A stretch of DNA of 64,000 nucleotides, taken from assembly GCA_934096105.1 (NCBI GenBank), contig CAKOLH010000004.1, forward strand, positions 1 to 64,000, given 5' to 3'. A program made the position numbers and the translations under genes. The stretch comes from an uncultured Bacilli bacterium (GTDB taxonomy: Bacteria > Bacillota_I > Bacilli_A > RF39 > UBA660). How positions within the stretch are numbered: the stretch's first letter is position 1; every line of letters starts with the position of its first letter. This document shows, one piece after another, positions 1-9,007 of this stretch. The notes under the pieces are model-generated. The model made no database searches, was not told where the DNA came from, and was given only the letters and a program-made list of their open reading frames with translations.

Positions 1-381
1 GATAAGTTTGGATCTCTTGTATATAAGGGTAATACTACTATTCAAGGGACTTTATCGGTAGATAAGAAATATATTGATAGGGTAAGAGAAGGGTTTTATG
101 CTGTTGTTACCAGTGGACTTGGTTATGGTTATATGGGATATTATACTAATTCTTCTGGTAAGACTGGTACTAGTGAGAGTTTTATTGATACTGATAATGA
201 TGGTAAAGTGGATACTGAGACTATTACTACTTCTTTTGTAGGATACTCTCCAAGTGATAATCCGAAAATGAGTGTAGTAGTAGTATCTCCAGATATTAGT
301 ATTCCTGATAATCCTCAGTCACTAGTTACTAAGAGAATATCTGCAAATATAGTAAATAAATATTTTGAATTAAATAGTTAA
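1..381 (+). CDS. Penicillin-binding protein transpeptidase, C-terminal part (5' end outside window)
   Basis: The open frame enters from the left edge and ends at 381, giving about 126 residues. It carries the KTGTSES box (KTG triad of the penicillin-binding transpeptidase fold) and the downstream strand pattern TSFVGYSPSDNPKMSVVVV typical of class B PBPs (PBP2/FtsI/SpoVD type). The SxxK and SxN motifs must lie upstream. The family cross-links peptidoglycan at the outer membrane face. Which class B paralogue this is cannot be decided from the fragment. It is followed by a hairpin-rich intergenic element, so it is probably the last gene of its operon. Confidence 0.85.
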   Translation, partial: DKFGSLVYKGNTTIQGTLSVDKKYIDRVREGFYAVVTSGLGYGYMGYYTNSSGKTGTSESFIDTDNDGKVDTETITTSFVGYSPSDNPKMSVVVVSPDISIPDNPQSLVTKRISANIVNKYFELNS

Positions 382-388
382 TTATGTT

Positions 389-474
389 CACTAAAGAGCC
401 TATATAGATATAGTCTCTTTAGTGTTTATTTGAGCCAAGGTATTGTCTCAAATAAAGGACTATTATATATAAGC
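389..474 (-). repeat. Dispersed tandem-hairpin element, copy 1
   Basis: Two perfect 10-bp hairpins follow each other: 389-398 with 415-424, and 425-434 with 447-456. Loops begin CC and end GT, which reads AC...GG on the minus strand. The conserved tail, the reverse complement of gcttatatataatag, follows at about 460-474. This is the minus orientation of an element seen about nine times in the window. Confidence 0.7.
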
Positions 475-563
475 AAGAACTATATATTTAGATAATATAT
501 GATATATATAAGATAATTTATTATAGAAAAAAGATAGAAAAATAAAGAAAAAATAAAAAATAG

Positions 564-593
564 TTGTATAAATTAATAAAAGTATGATATAAT
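564..593 (+). promoter_or_regulatory. Promoter for rpmG-efp
   Basis: TTGTAT at 564-569 and TATAAT at 588-593 are separated by 18 bp. This is a good sigma-A type match 30 bp upstream of the rpmG start. Confidence 0.6.
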
Positions 594-623
594 TAAGTGG
601 ATGTTTTAGGAGGAGGAGTTATT

Positions 624-794
624 ATGGCTAAGAAAAACGAAAATAGAGTACTAGTTTCTTTAATGTGTGAAGAATGTAAAAATGTTAATTATACTGAAGA
701 AAAAAATAAAAAGAACACTCCAGAGAAATTAGAATTAAATAAATACTGTAAGTTCTGTCGTAAGACAACTAAGCACAAAGAAACTAAGAAGTAG
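624..794 (+). CDS. rpmG: Ribosomal protein bL33
   Basis: A 56-residue protein of the large ribosomal subunit. It begins [11 protein letters not shown] and has two Cys-x2-Cys pairs (CEEC, CKFC) that form the zinc ribbon of the C+ type of L33. The ATG at 624 is chosen over an upstream in-frame ATG at 597 because AGGAGGAG lies just before it and the known family start is MA-K. It is followed 11 bp later by efp, so both are probably co-transcribed from the promoter at 564-593. Confidence 0.93.
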   Translation: MAKKNENRVLVSLMCEECKNVNYTEEKNKKNTPEKLELNKYCKFCRKTTKHKETKK

Positions 795-805
795 GAGGAT
801 AGGAA

Positions 806-1363
806 ATGATAAATGTTAATGATTTTAAGTCAGGTCAAACAATAAACTATGATGGTAATTTATACATGGTACTTGAATTCAATCATGTTAAACCTGGTAA
901 AGGTGCCGCTATTGTAAAGGCTAAACTTAAAAATTTAAGAACTGGATCAATTGCTGAATATACATTTAATGCTGGTATTAAAGTACCTACTGCTCATGTT
1001 GAAAAACAAAAAATGCAATTTTTATACTCTGATGGAGATACTTATTCATTTATGAATATGGAAACTTACGAGCAAGTAGAATTAAATAAAAAGCAAATTG
1101 AAAATGAAGTTAAGTATTTAAAAGAAGGTTTAGAAGTTATTATTATCTTTTTTGAAGGAGAAATGCTTGGAATAGATTTACCTGAAAAAATAGATTATAA
1201 GATTACTAAGACTGAACCTGCAATTAAAGGTAATACCGCTACTAATGCTACTAAAGATGCAATAGTAGAAACTGGTATGCTTGTTAAAGTACCTCTATTT
1301 ATTGAAGAGGGAGAAGAAATAATTGTATCTACTAAAGATGGCAAATATGTATCTAGAAAATAG
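806..1363 (+). CDS. efp: Translation elongation factor P
   Basis: A 185-residue protein matching EF-P length and all three beta-barrel domains. It has the conserved loop KPGKGAA near residue 33, whose lysine is the usual modification site at the tip that reaches the peptidyl-transferase centre. EF-P relieves ribosome stalling at polyproline. AGGAGG lies before the ATG. No epmA/epmB-type modification gene is visible nearby. It is the last gene of the rpmG-efp unit. Confidence 0.96.
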   Translation: MINVNDFKSGQTINYDGNLYMVLEFNHVKPGKGAAIVKAKLKNLRTGSIAEYTFNAGIKVPTAHVEKQKMQFLYSDGDTYSFMNMETYEQVELNKKQIENEVKYLKEGLEVIIIFFEGEMLGIDLPEKIDYKITKTEPAIKGNTATNATKDAIVETGMLVKVPLFIEEGEEIIVSTKDGKYVSRK

Positions 1364-1392
1364 ATACTTTTCTTTTTACCTATCTTAATAGT

Positions 1393-1543
1393 TTGACAAA
1401 AGATATAAATTGTGCTATCATTAGTATGTAAGCAAGGAAACTTGCATAAAATAAAAAAGGAAACATTCAATAGTCACATGTTGAGTGCTGCCATATTAAT
1501 TTGGTATCACCTAACTTAATGCTTTAAGTTAGGTGATTTTCTT
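1393..1543 (+). ncRNA. Candidate antitoxin RNA of a type I toxin-antitoxin locus
   Basis: TTGACA at 1393-1398, a 17-bp spacer and TATCAT at 1416-1421 form a strong promoter. A 13-bp perfect hairpin at 1507-1536 followed by a T-rich stretch ends a transcript of roughly 115 nt with no good reading frame. On the opposite strand a 27-residue hydrophobic peptide gene (1543-1626) converges on the same hairpin. The layout matches 3'-overlapping type I systems such as txpA/ratA. The antitoxin role is inferred from layout only. Confidence 0.55.
1507..1543. terminator. Bidirectional terminator between antitoxin RNA and toxin gene
   Basis: Stem 1507-1519 pairs with 1524-1536 around a TGCT loop, with TTTTCTTT after it on the plus strand. 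The minus strand is less T-rich but the hairpin serves both converging units. Confidence 0.75.
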
Positions 1544-1626
1544 TATATCAAAACTACAAAGAGTAGGCTAATCAAAGATATAATTATTATAAGTAGTATA
1601 AAAACTAAAAAATCTTTCTTACTCAT
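1543..1626 (-). CDS. Candidate type I toxin, 27-residue membrane peptide
   Basis: The frame reads MSKKDF followed by about 20 Leu/Ile/Val/Phe/Ser residues: a short charged start and a single transmembrane helix. On the minus strand GGGAGG lies about 7 bases before the ATG, a strong ribosome site for so small a gene. A possible promoter (TTGCTT, 18 bp, TATAAT on the minus strand) lies near 1690-1725. Size, hydrophobicity and the convergent small RNA fit Fst/TxpA-like toxins that depolarise the membrane. No sequence family was recognised, so function is inferred from architecture. Confidence 0.55.
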   Translation of the reverse strand: MSKKDFLVFILLIIIISLISLLFVVLI

Positions 1627-1834
1627 AATATTGCCTCCCTTCTTTAACAGAAGTTTGGCAGACACCCAACTTATTTGAATATTTCCTAATACAATTATAT
1701 CATTTTTAATGTATCAAAAGCAAGCAATCTTGCTATAAATAATATACAAATTATAATATTAGACATCTATGCTGTAAAATAAATAAGTACCTAGAAAATA
1801 GATACTTTTCTTTTTATCTATTTAATTAATTAGA

Positions 1835-2070
1835 TTGACAAGAAAATATAAACTGTGCTATTATTAGTATGTAAGTAATGGTACTTGCCTATGTGTTTGT
1901 AGAGTACTTAATCCTTAGAGAATTAGAGTCATTAAAGAGACAATTAATAAAATAATTATAAGTAATAGTACTTGCATAATAGAAAAAGGAAACATTCAAT
2001 AGTCGTAGTTGGGTGTTGCCATATTTGTTGGTATCACCTAACTTAATGCTTTAAGTTAGGTGATTTTCTT
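1835..2070 (+). ncRNA. Second copy of the candidate antitoxin RNA
   Basis: TTGACA 1835-1840 and TATTAT 1859-1864 repeat the promoter of the first copy with an 18-bp spacer. The same 13-bp hairpin recurs at 2034-2063. The transcript would be about 200 nt, longer by an insert of about 80 nt flanked by near-identical aagtaat.gtacttgc repeats. Sequence around 1986-2063 closely matches 1458-1536. The promoter is intact although the partner toxin frame is damaged. Confidence 0.5.
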
Positions 2071-2165
2071 TATATTAAAACTACAAAGAGTAGGCTAATT
2101 AAAGATATAATTATTATAAGTAATAGAAGTGAGATTAATGTAATATTAAAATCTTCTTTAGTTAG
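2070..2165 (-). pseudogene. Decayed copy of the 27-residue toxin gene
   Basis: On the minus strand the frame ends in ISLISLLFVVLI exactly like the intact gene at 1543-1626. It starts TKEDF where the intact one has SKKDF. The position of the start codon reads CTA, the ribosome site is gone, and four residues are inserted before the helix. An upstream ATT start remains formally possible. Toxin loss with a retained antitoxin promoter is the simplest reading. Confidence 0.5.
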
Positions 2166-2199
2166 AAGAATAGCAAGTACCTAACTTAAAAATATACTA

Positions 2200-2264
2200 A
2201 AATTAGAGACTTCTTTAGGAAGGCTCTAATTTTTCTATAGAAAGACTATTAAGGCTTTCTATAG
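2200..2264 (+). repeat. Dispersed tandem-hairpin element, copy 2
   Basis: Two hairpins: 2200-2208 with 2224-2232 (9 bp), and 2235-2244 with 2255-2264 (10 bp). Loops begin AC and end GG as in the other copies. The gcttatatataatag tail is absent here. Confidence 0.6.
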
Positions 2265-2377
2265 CAGTGAGTAACGTAGTACGAACTGAAATAATAAATA
2301 ATATGTCAATTTTATGTAAAAATAGTTTACTTATATATAAAGAAAATGCTATAATTATTAAGAGGTAGAAAGTATAT

Positions 2378-3262
2378 ATGAAGTATATTAATAAATACTT
2401 AGAATATTTAAAAGTAGTAAAGAAATATAGTGATAAGACAATAGAATCTTATTATGATGATTTAACTTTATATAATGAATTTTTGGGTAATAATTTTATT
2501 AATATTTTAGATATAGATTATTATACTGTTAAAGAATATATGAAATATTTATATTCACTTAATATTAGTAAGAGTTCTATATCTAGAAAGTTAAGTAGTA
2601 TAAGAGGTTTATATAATTACTTAGTAAGAGAAGATATAGTTAAAGATAATTATTTTAATAGAATTAATAATCCTAAGAAAGATAAGTATTTACCTAAGTT
2701 TTTAAAGGATGAAGAAGCTAATAAAATATTTGAAGTATGTAAGTATGATACTCCAATTAATCAGAGAAATAGTGTTATTATAGAACTATTATATGCTACT
2801 GGTATTAGAGTTAGTGAACTAGTTAATATTAAAGTATCTGATATTGATATTAATGAGAGAACTATTAAAGTAGTAGGTAAAGGTAGTAAAGAGAGAATGG
2901 TTATATTTAATAATCATACTAAGAAGGCTATAGAGATATATTTAAATGATGGATATCATGAATTTAATAAACTTAGTAGTGGTTATTTAATTCTTAATAA
3001 AGATGGTAATAAATTATCTGAACGATATATTAGAAATATTATTAATAAGTTAGTTACTAAGGCTGGACTAGATATTAAGATAAGTCCACATACTTTTAGA
3101 CATACTTTTGCTACTGATATGTTAGAGGATGGATCTGACTTAATGACTGTTAAAGAATTATTAGGACATGAATCACTTAATACGACGAGTATATATACCC
3201 ATGTTACTAATGAACAAATAAGAAAAGTATATGAAATGGCTCATCCAAGGGCTAAGAAGTAA
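2378..3262 (+). CDS. xerD: Tyrosine recombinase, XerC/XerD type
   Basis: A 294-residue protein with an N-terminal SAM-like core-binding domain (about 1-85) and a C-terminal catalytic domain. The catalytic residues are visible: Arg in ATGIRVSEL, the HTFRHTFAT box, LGHESLNTT and the nucleophile Tyr in SIYTHV. Length and order match the Xer proteins that resolve chromosome dimers at dif. Nothing nearby suggests an integron or prophage, and the gene sits in a housekeeping context with tdk 12 bp downstream. XerC versus XerD cannot be settled by eye. Confidence 0.85.
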   Translation: MKYINKYLEYLKVVKKYSDKTIESYYDDLTLYNEFLGNNFINILDIDYYTVKEYMKYLYSLNISKSSISRKLSSIRGLYNYLVREDIVKDNYFNRINNPKKDKYLPKFLKDEEANKIFEVCKYDTPINQRNSVIIELLYATGIRVSELVNIKVSDIDINERTIKVVGKGSKERMVIFNNHTKKAIEIYLNDGYHEFNKLSSGYLILNKDGNKLSERYIRNIINKLVTKAGLDIKISPHTFRHTFATDMLEDGSDLMTVKELLGHESLNTTSIYTHVTNEQIRKVYEMAHPRAKK

Positions 3263-3274
3263 GGAGTAATTATT

Positions 3275-3889
3275 ATGGCAAAGTTATATTTTAAATTTGG
3301 GGCAATGAAGTGTGGTAAAACTACGGATATTATTAAGACTTATTATAATTATAAAGAGAAAGATTTAAATGTACTTATTATGAAACCAGGAGATGATACA
3401 AAGGCTGGCAGTAAGATTCAAAGTAGATCAGGAGCTGAACTTGATACTGACTATGTAGTAGGATCTGATGTTAATGTATATAACTTAATAGGCTATCATA
3501 TAATTAATCATAATTTAGACTGTATAATTGTTGATGAAGCTCAGTTTTTAACACCTAAACAAGTCGATGAACTTACTGATGTTGTAGATAATTATGATAT
3601 ACCAGTATTATGTTATGGACTAAGAGCGGATGCTTTTTCCTATATGTTTCCTGGTAGTAAGAGATTATTTGAAGTAGCAGATGTTTTTGAAGAGTTAAAA
3701 GCAGTATGTAAATGTGGTAGTAAAGCTACATATAATTTAAGGTTAAAAAGAACAGATAATGGATTAGTACCAACATTTACTGGAGAACAAATATCTATTG
3801 ATGGTCAAGGTGATGAATATGATTCAGTATGTAGACCCTGTTATAAGAAACTAAGGAGAAAATATGTCAAAGAGGAAGAAAATAAATAA
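3275..3889 (+). CDS. tdk: Thymidine kinase
   Basis: A 204-residue type II thymidine kinase that phosphorylates deoxythymidine in the salvage pathway. The P-loop is GAMKCGKTTD near residue 8, followed by the Walker-B-like DEAQF and the Cys pairs CKCG and CRPC of the structural zinc site. AAGGAG precedes the ATG. Its last 26 bases overlap the start of the next gene. A separate thyA-dfrA-tmk operon lies at 29419-31763, so both de novo and salvage routes to dTTP are present. Confidence 0.93.
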   Translation: MAKLYFKFGAMKCGKTTDIIKTYYNYKEKDLNVLIMKPGDDTKAGSKIQSRSGAELDTDYVVGSDVNVYNLIGYHIINHNLDCIIVDEAQFLTPKQVDELTDVVDNYDIPVLCYGLRADAFSYMFPGSKRLFEVADVFEELKAVCKCGSKATYNLRLKRTDNGLVPTFTGEQISIDGQGDEYDSVCRPCYKKLRRKYVKEEENK

Positions 3890-5033
3890 AAAGAAATTAT
3901 TTATTATAATTGGTAGTATATTATTACTTATTGTAATAGGAGTTAGTATTTTCTTATTTACTAGTAAGAAGAATGTTAAAGATATATTTAAATATAAAGA
4001 TAAGATTACTATTGAAGTTGGTAGTACATTACCAGTAGTTAATGATTATTTATATAAGAACACTGATTCTGATATAGAAATAGAATGGACTGGTATTGAA
4101 AGTGAGGATAATAAGATATATAAACCTGGTATTTATTATGGTAGTTTTATGTATGATAACGAGAAGAAGAATATTACTTTGGTAGTAGAGGATACTAAGG
4201 CTCCTGTTATCGAAGGGGTAAAAGATTATGAAATGCTAGCTTATGAGAAGGTACCTAACTTCTTAGAGAATGTTACTGTAAGTGATAATAGTATGGAAGA
4301 GATTACTCCTAAAATAGAGGGGGAGTATGATAGTGAGAAAGTTGGTACTTATAATCTTAAATGCACAGCCTCTGATTCTAGTGGGAATACTTCAAGTAAA
4401 GAATTTAAACTTGTTGTAAAAGAAAATAGTAATGTTAAGATTAGCAAGACTAAGAAGGGTAATACAATAAAGAATTATTATGGTATTACTTATATTGACG
4501 ATGTTATTATTGCTAATAAGTCTTATTCTTTACCTAGTAACTTTGTTCCTAATAATTTGGTTACGATAAATGGTTATATTAGAGTAGTAGATTATGTAAG
4601 AGATGCTTTTAATGAACTTAAGAGTGATAGTTCAGTACTTGGCCTTAATATATATGCTTCTTCGGGATATAGATCTTATAGTGATCAAAAATATATATAT
4701 GATAATTATGTAAGAATGGATGGTAAGGAGAAGGCTGATACTTATTCTTCAAGAGCGGGCTACTCAGATCATCAGACTGGTCTTACCATTGATTTGAATA
4801 CGGTAAATATTTCATTTGCTGGTACTAATGAGAGTAATTGGCTTAAGGATAACTGCTGGAAGTATGGTTTTATTATTAGATATCCTGAAGGTAAAGATAG
4901 TATTACAGGATATACTTATGAACCATGGCATATTAGATATGTTGGTAAAGAATTAGCTAAAACTTTATATAATAATGGTAACTGGTTATCTCTTGAGGAA
5001 TACTTTGGTATTGATAGTAAATATAGTGATTAG
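3864..5033 (+). CDS. Membrane-anchored D-Ala-D-Ala carboxypeptidase, VanY family
   Basis: The 389-residue protein starts with lysines and one transmembrane helix (about 10-32). An Ig-like/DUF5011-type segment follows (about 90-185, with DTKAPVIEG and DSSGNTSSKEF). A VanY/peptidase M15B domain makes up the C-terminal 180 residues. Zinc-site motifs are SDHQTGLTIDL and EPWHIRYV. The family trims the terminal D-Ala of peptidoglycan stem peptides outside the membrane. It overlaps tdk, and a terminator follows at 5033. Confidence 0.88.
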   Translation: MSKRKKINKKKLFIIIGSILLLIVIGVSIFLFTSKKNVKDIFKYKDKITIEVGSTLPVVNDYLYKNTDSDIEIEWTGIESEDNKIYKPGIYYGSFMYDNEKKNITLVVEDTKAPVIEGVKDYEMLAYEKVPNFLENVTVSDNSMEEITPKIEGEYDSEKVGTYNLKCTASDSSGNTSSKEFKLVVKENSNVKISKTKKGNTIKNYYGITYIDDVIIANKSYSLPSNFVPNNLVTINGYIRVVDYVRDAFNELKSDSSVLGLNIYASSGYRSYSDQKYIYDNYVRMDGKEKADTYSSRAGYSDHQTGLTIDLNTVNISFAGTNESNWLKDNCWKYGFIIRYPEGKDSITGYTYEPWHIRYVGKELAKTLYNNGNWLSLEEYFGIDSKYSD

Positions 5034-5064
5034 ATAAGTGATAGTGATATTGCTTATCTTTTTT
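5033..5064 (+). terminator. Intrinsic terminator after the xerD-tdk-vanY unit
   Basis: GATAAG at 5033-5038 pairs with CTTATC at 5053-5058 and is followed by TTTTTT. The hairpin overlaps the stop codon region. Confidence 0.7.
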
Positions 5065-5069
5065 CTATG

Positions 5070-5160
5070 CACTATAAGCCTTACTACGCAAGTCTTATTA
5101 GTGTTACTTTTAGCCTAGAGTAGTCTAAAAGTAAATACTTTGTATCTATTATATATAAGA
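5070..5160 (-). repeat. Dispersed tandem-hairpin element, copy 3
   Basis: Hairpin 5070-5078 with 5094-5103 (one bulge), then 5104-5113 with 5125-5134 (10 bp perfect). Loops run CC...GT. A ctattatatataag tail follows at about 5146-5159. It lies directly after the terminator. Confidence 0.65.
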
Positions 5161-5284
5161 GAGAGGTATTTATTTAGCCTTTATAAAATAGGGATATTTG
5201 GGCTATTTTATGGTTAAAAATAAGCTATTTAATTAAAATGTAAAGCGAAATGTCAAAAAAGTTAAAAAAATGTTCTTTTTTTAC

Positions 5285-5313
5285 TTGATTTTAATAGAAT
5301 TATAGGGTATAAT
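5285..5313 (+). promoter_or_regulatory. Promoter of the S10-spc-alpha operon
   Basis: TTGATT at 5285-5290, 17 bp, then TATAAT at 5308-5313. Transcription would begin near 5320, leaving a leader of about 125 nt before rpsJ. Confidence 0.75.
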
Positions 5314-5319
5314 TGTAGA

Positions 5320-5446
5320 AGTGTGACTGGCTTAGATGTGCGAAGTTGCTGATACACCAGGTTAAGTTGTCAAATAAAATAAAGGTATATCAGGTAATTC
5401 GTTCGGAGCTATGCCTATACAAGATATAGACGAAGGGAGGACAACT
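5320..5446 (+). promoter_or_regulatory. 5' leader of the S10 operon, likely ribosomal-protein responsive
   Basis: The leader contains a tract around 5337-5362 (gtgcgaagttgctgatacacc) which resembles leaders seen before rpsJ in many Bacillota. Short inverted segments are present. Repression by an operon-encoded protein such as L4 is known in other bacteria; here it is inferred. Confidence 0.45.
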
Positions 5447-5755
5447 ATGGCAAAAGAAGTAGTGAGAATCAAATTAAAATCTTACGACCATAGAGTTCTT
5501 GATAATGCAGCTGCTAAAATAGTAGCTACAGTTAAGAGAACTGGTGGTGAGGTATCTGGTCCTGTACCATTACCAACTGAAATTGAAAAAATAACAATTT
5601 TAAGAGCGGTACATAAGTACAAGGATTCAAGAGAGCAATTTGAAAAGAGAACTCACAAGAGATTAATCGACATCAATAACCCAAGTAAAGAAACTATTGA
5701 AGCACTTGCTCATTTAGATTTACCTAGTGGTGTTGATATACAAATTAAAAAATAA
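5447..5755 (+). CDS. rpsJ: Ribosomal protein uS10
   Basis: 102 residues, [19 protein letters not shown], with the conserved [13 protein letters not shown] and THKRLIDI segments. S10 sits in the 30S head and also joins NusB in antitermination. The ATG at 5447 is preferred to the one at 5411 because GGGAGG lies just upstream and the family starts here. First gene of the S10 operon, 14 bp before rplC. Confidence 0.96.
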   Translation: MAKEVVRIKLKSYDHRVLDNAAAKIVATVKRTGGEVSGPVPLPTEIEKITILRAVHKYKDSREQFEKRTHKRLIDINNPSKETIEALAHLDLPSGVDIQIKK

Positions 5756-5769
5756 TATAGGAGGAAAAA

Positions 5770-6540
5770 ATGAAAGGAATCTTAGGAAGAAAAAAAGGGA
5801 TGACTGAAGTATTTACTGCTGATGGAAAACTTATTCCTGTAACTGTTATTGAAGTTGAAGATAATGTTGTATCTCAAATTAAAACTAAAGAATCTGATGG
5901 ATATGATGCTATACAACTTGCTACAGTAGAGAAAAAAGCTTCTAGAAGTAATAAACCAGAAACAGGTCATCTAAAAAAAGCTAATACTACCCCTAAGCGC
6001 TTCTTGAAGGAAATTAGAGGTGCAAGTGTTAGTGAGTATGCTTTAGGAGATGTTCTTAAGGCTGATACTTTTGCTGCAGGAGAAATGGTAGATGTTACCG
6101 GCACTTCTAAAGGTAAAGGTTTTCAAGGTGTTATTAAAAGACACAATCAAAGTAGAGGACCTATGACTCACGGATCTCAATACCATAGAGGAGTAGGATC
6201 AATGGGTACACTATTACCTATGAGAGTTTTACCAGGAAAGAAATTACCTGGACATATGGGTCATGAACAAGTAACTATTCAAAATCTTGAAGTTATTAGT
6301 GTTGACCTAGAAAATAATGTTATCTTAATTAAGGGAAGCGTTCCTGGACCTAAAAACTCTTTGGTACTTGTTAGAACTTCAGTTAAGACTGGCGATAAAG
6401 TAAATGAACCAGTAGAATTAATCGTTTATGAAGAAGGTAAAACTTCTGAAGAAGTAGTTGAAGAAACTATGGAAACTATTAACGAAGAATTAGCTGCTGA
6501 AGAAGATAGCACAGAAGAATCACAAGAAACTGCTGAATAG
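5770..6540 (+). CDS. rplC: Ribosomal protein uL3 with acidic C-terminal extension
   Basis: 256 residues against the usual 205-215. The core is standard: [15 protein letters not shown] at the start and the [19 protein letters not shown] loop that reaches the peptidyl-transferase centre. The last 40 or so residues form an acidic Glu-rich tail ([14 protein letters not shown], then more Glu) not found in typical L3. The tail is within the same frame and ends in a normal stop, so it looks genuine. AGGAGG precedes the ATG. Confidence 0.95.
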   Translation: MKGILGRKKGMTEVFTADGKLIPVTVIEVEDNVVSQIKTKESDGYDAIQLATVEKKASRSNKPETGHLKKANTTPKRFLKEIRGASVSEYALGDVLKADTFAAGEMVDVTGTSKGKGFQGVIKRHNQSRGPMTHGSQYHRGVGSMGTLLPMRVLPGKKLPGHMGHEQVTIQNLEVISVDLENNVILIKGSVPGPKNSLVLVRTSVKTGDKVNEPVELIVYEEGKTSEEVVEETMETINEELAAEEDSTEESQETAE

Positions 6541-6591
6541 TTAGTACTATAAAAATATTAAAAGTTGTTTGTGATGATAAAGGAGGAAATT

Positions 6592-7221
6592 ATGTCTAAG
6601 AAAATAGATGTTTTAAGTCTAAAAGGCGAAAAGGTAAAGGATATAAAATTAGAAGATAACATATTTAACATTGAACCTAACGATGCAGTTGTTAAAGACG
6701 CAATAGTAGCTGCAATGGCAGGTGCAAGACAAGGAACTGCTAGTGTTAAGACAAGAGCAGAAGTATCTGGTGGTGGAAGAAAGCCATACAGACAAAAAGG
6801 AACTGGTAATGCAAGACAAGGTAGTATCAGAGCTACTCAATACCGTCATGGTGGTATAGCATTTGGACCAGTACCAAGAGATTATTCAAAGAAAATGAAT
6901 AAGAAAGAAAAGAGATTAGCACTTAAGAGTGCATTATCTTATAAAGTATTAGATAAAGAGTTAGTAGTAGTATCTACTATTGAATTTGAAACTAATAAAA
7001 CTAAAGAAATGGTAAATTTATTAGAAGGATTAAATCTTACTAATCATAAGGTATTAGTATGTGTTAAAGAACTTACTGACAATGTTTGTTTAGCTGCTAG
7101 AAACTTAGCTAATGTAAAAGTTGTTTTACCAAGTGAAATTAATACTTTTGATTTGATATCTTCAGATAATTTATTAATTGAAGAAGAAGCATTAACTATG
7201 CTAGAGGAGGTGCTTAAATAA
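6592..7221 (+). CDS. rplD: Ribosomal protein uL4
   Basis: 209 residues starting [14 protein letters not shown]. The long exit-tunnel loop shows [19 protein letters not shown], the family signature. The ATG at 6592 is chosen because AAAGGAGG lies 7 bases upstream; an upstream ATG at 6565 would add an unconserved MFVMIKEEI. L4 is the autogenous repressor of this operon in enterobacteria. The stop overlaps the rplW start by one base (TAATG), implying translational coupling. Confidence 0.95.
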   Translation: MSKKIDVLSLKGEKVKDIKLEDNIFNIEPNDAVVKDAIVAAMAGARQGTASVKTRAEVSGGGRKPYRQKGTGNARQGSIRATQYRHGGIAFGPVPRDYSKKMNKKEKRLALKSALSYKVLDKELVVVSTIEFETNKTKEMVNLLEGLNLTNHKVLVCVKELTDNVCLAARNLANVKVVLPSEINTFDLISSDNLLIEEEALTMLEEVLK

Positions 7222-7499
7222 TGAATAATTATTTAGATATAATCTTAGCACCAGTTATTACTGAGAAAACTGCTAATATGGAAGCAGAAGGAAAATATGC
7301 TTTCAAAGTAGCAAATAAAGCTAATAAAACTGAAATTAAACAAGCTATCGAAAAGAAGTTTGGTGTTAAAGTTGAAAAAGTAAATATTACTAATTCTCAT
7401 CCTAAGAAAAAGAGAGTTGGAAAATATACTGGTATGACTAGTAAATATAAGAAAGCTATAGTAACTTTAAAGAAAGGTGAAACTATTAGTTTCGACTAG
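7221..7499 (+). CDS. rplW: Ribosomal protein uL23
   Basis: 92 residues with the conserved start [13 protein letters not shown] and the basic loop [13 protein letters not shown]23 lies at the tunnel exit, where signal recognition particle and trigger factor dock. The start codon overlaps the rplD stop. Length is typical. Fifteen bases separate it from rplB. Confidence 0.95.
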   Translation: MNNYLDIILAPVITEKTANMEAEGKYAFKVANKANKTEIKQAIEKKFGVKVEKVNITNSHPKKKRVGKYTGMTSKYKKAIVTLKKGETISFD

Positions 7500-7514
7500 T
7501 AAGGAGGAAATATA

Positions 7515-8345
7515 ATGGCAATAAGAGTTTATAAACCAATGACTGCTGGTACAAGACAAAGATCTGTACTAACTAGTGAAGAAATTACTAAGACTACTCC
7601 TGAAAAAAGTTTAACAGTTACTAAGAAAAAGACTAATGGTAGAAATAATCAAGGTAAAATTACTGTTAGACACAGAGGTGGCGGAGTAAAAAGAAAATAC
7701 AGATTAATCGACTTTAAGAGAAGAAAAGATGGAGTAACAGCTCTTGTATCTGCTATTGAATATGATCCAAATAGAAGTGCTAATATAGCATTAATCACTT
7801 ATAAAGATGGTGAGAAAGCTTATATTATAGCTCCTAAAGGATTAACAGTAGGTACAGTAGTAGAATCTGGTGAAAATGTTGATATTAAAGTAGGAAATGC
7901 ACTTCCTATAATGAACATTCCAGTAGGTACTGTTATTCATAATATTGAATTAAAACCTGGTAAGGGTGCAGCTTTAGCAAGAAGTGCTGGTGCAAGTGCT
8001 CAAATACTTGGTAGAGAAGATAAATATGTATTAATAAGATTAAGTAGTGGTGAAACAAGAAAGATTTTAGGTACTTGTAGAGCTACTATCGGTGTAGTAG
8101 GAAATGAAGACTACTCTCTAGTTAAGATTGGTAAAGCAGGAAGAACTAGACATAAAGGATTCAGACCTACAGTACGTGGTTCTGTTATGAACCCTAATGA
8201 TCACCCACATGGTGGTGGTGAAGGTAGAGCTCCAATTGGTAGATCAGGACCAATGACTCCTTGGGGTAAACCAGCTCTAGGATATAAGACTAGAAAGAAT
8301 AAGAAAGCGTCAGATAAATATATCGTGTCTAGACGTAAGAAATAA
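7515..8345 (+). CDS. rplB: Ribosomal protein uL2
   Basis: 276 residues, the normal length. It shows the RNA-binding core ([17 protein letters not shown]) and the C-terminal [14 protein letters not shown] segment with the invariant His that lies close to the peptidyl-transferase centre. L2 supports subunit joining. AAGGAGG lies before the ATG. Confidence 0.97.
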   Translation: MAIRVYKPMTAGTRQRSVLTSEEITKTTPEKSLTVTKKKTNGRNNQGKITVRHRGGGVKRKYRLIDFKRRKDGVTALVSAIEYDPNRSANIALITYKDGEKAYIIAPKGLTVGTVVESGENVDIKVGNALPIMNIPVGTVIHNIELKPGKGAALARSAGASAQILGREDKYVLIRLSSGETRKILGTCRATIGVVGNEDYSLVKIGKAGRTRHKGFRPTVRGSVMNPNDHPHGGGEGRAPIGRSGPMTPWGKPALGYKTRKNKKASDKYIVSRRKK

Positions 8346-8361
8346 AGAAAGGAAGATTTAA

Positions 8362-8628
8362 ATGGCTAGAAGTATTAAAAAAGGACCTTATGTCTTTGAA
8401 AGATTATTAAAAAGAGTAAGAGCATTAAACGAATCTGGTAAGAAGGAAGTTATTAAAACTTGGTCTCGTCGTTCAACAATCTATCCTGAATTTATTGGTC
8501 ATACTTTTGCAGTACATAACGGAAAAGAATTTATTCCAGTTTATGTTACAGAAGATATGGTTGGACACAAATTAGGTGAATTTTCTCTAACAAGAAAATT
8601 TGGTGGACACGGATCAGATAAGAAATAA
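8362..8628 (+). CDS. rpsS: Ribosomal protein uS19
   Basis: 88 residues: [19 protein letters not shown], then [21 protein letters not shown], ending GHGSDKK. It forms the S13-S19 pair in the 30S head. Sixteen bases after rplB with a GAAAGGA ribosome site. Confidence 0.96.
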   Translation: MARSIKKGPYVFERLLKRVRALNESGKKEVIKTWSRRSTIYPEFIGHTFAVHNGKEFIPVYVTEDMVGHKLGEFSLTRKFGGHGSDKK

Positions 8629-8648
8629 TTTTCTAAAGGAGGACAAAA

Positions 8649-8990
8649 ATGGAAAGAACTGAAGCTAAAGCAGTAGCAAAAACAGTTAGAATATCTCCTA
8701 GAAAGACTAGACTTATTATTGATTTAATAAGAGGTAAGAGTGTTGAAGAAGCAAGAGCTATTCTTGCTAACCAACCTCAAAGAGCATCTAGAGTTATTTC
8801 TAAAGTATTAGAAAGTGCTACAGCAAATGCTGTTAATAACTTTGGCATGAAGGAAGAAAATCTTTATGTTAAGACATGTTTCGTTGATGAAGCATTAGTA
8901 ATTAAAAGAATTAAATTTGATTCAAGAGGTCGTACAGGAAGAAACGATCATAAGACAAGTCACATTACTGTAATAGTGGCTGAGAAATAA
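8649..8990 (+). CDS. rplV: Ribosomal protein uL22
   Basis: 113 residues. Its beta-hairpin ([21 protein letters not shown]) lines the exit tunnel near L4, where macrolide-resistance changes occur in other bacteria. The N-terminal [17 protein letters not shown] helix is standard. AAAGGAGG precedes the ATG. Confidence 0.96.
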   Translation: MERTEAKAVAKTVRISPRKTRLIIDLIRGKSVEEARAILANQPQRASRVISKVLESATANAVNNFGMKEENLYVKTCFVDEALVIKRIKFDSRGRTGRNDHKTSHITVIVAEK

Positions 8991-9007
8991 GTGAGGAGGA
9001 GCGTTTA

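Noticed and set aside
2378..3262. Tyrosine recombinase considered as a phage or element integrase
   Set aside because: Length, N-terminal domain and neighbours are those of Xer; no attachment-site repeats or phage genes nearby.
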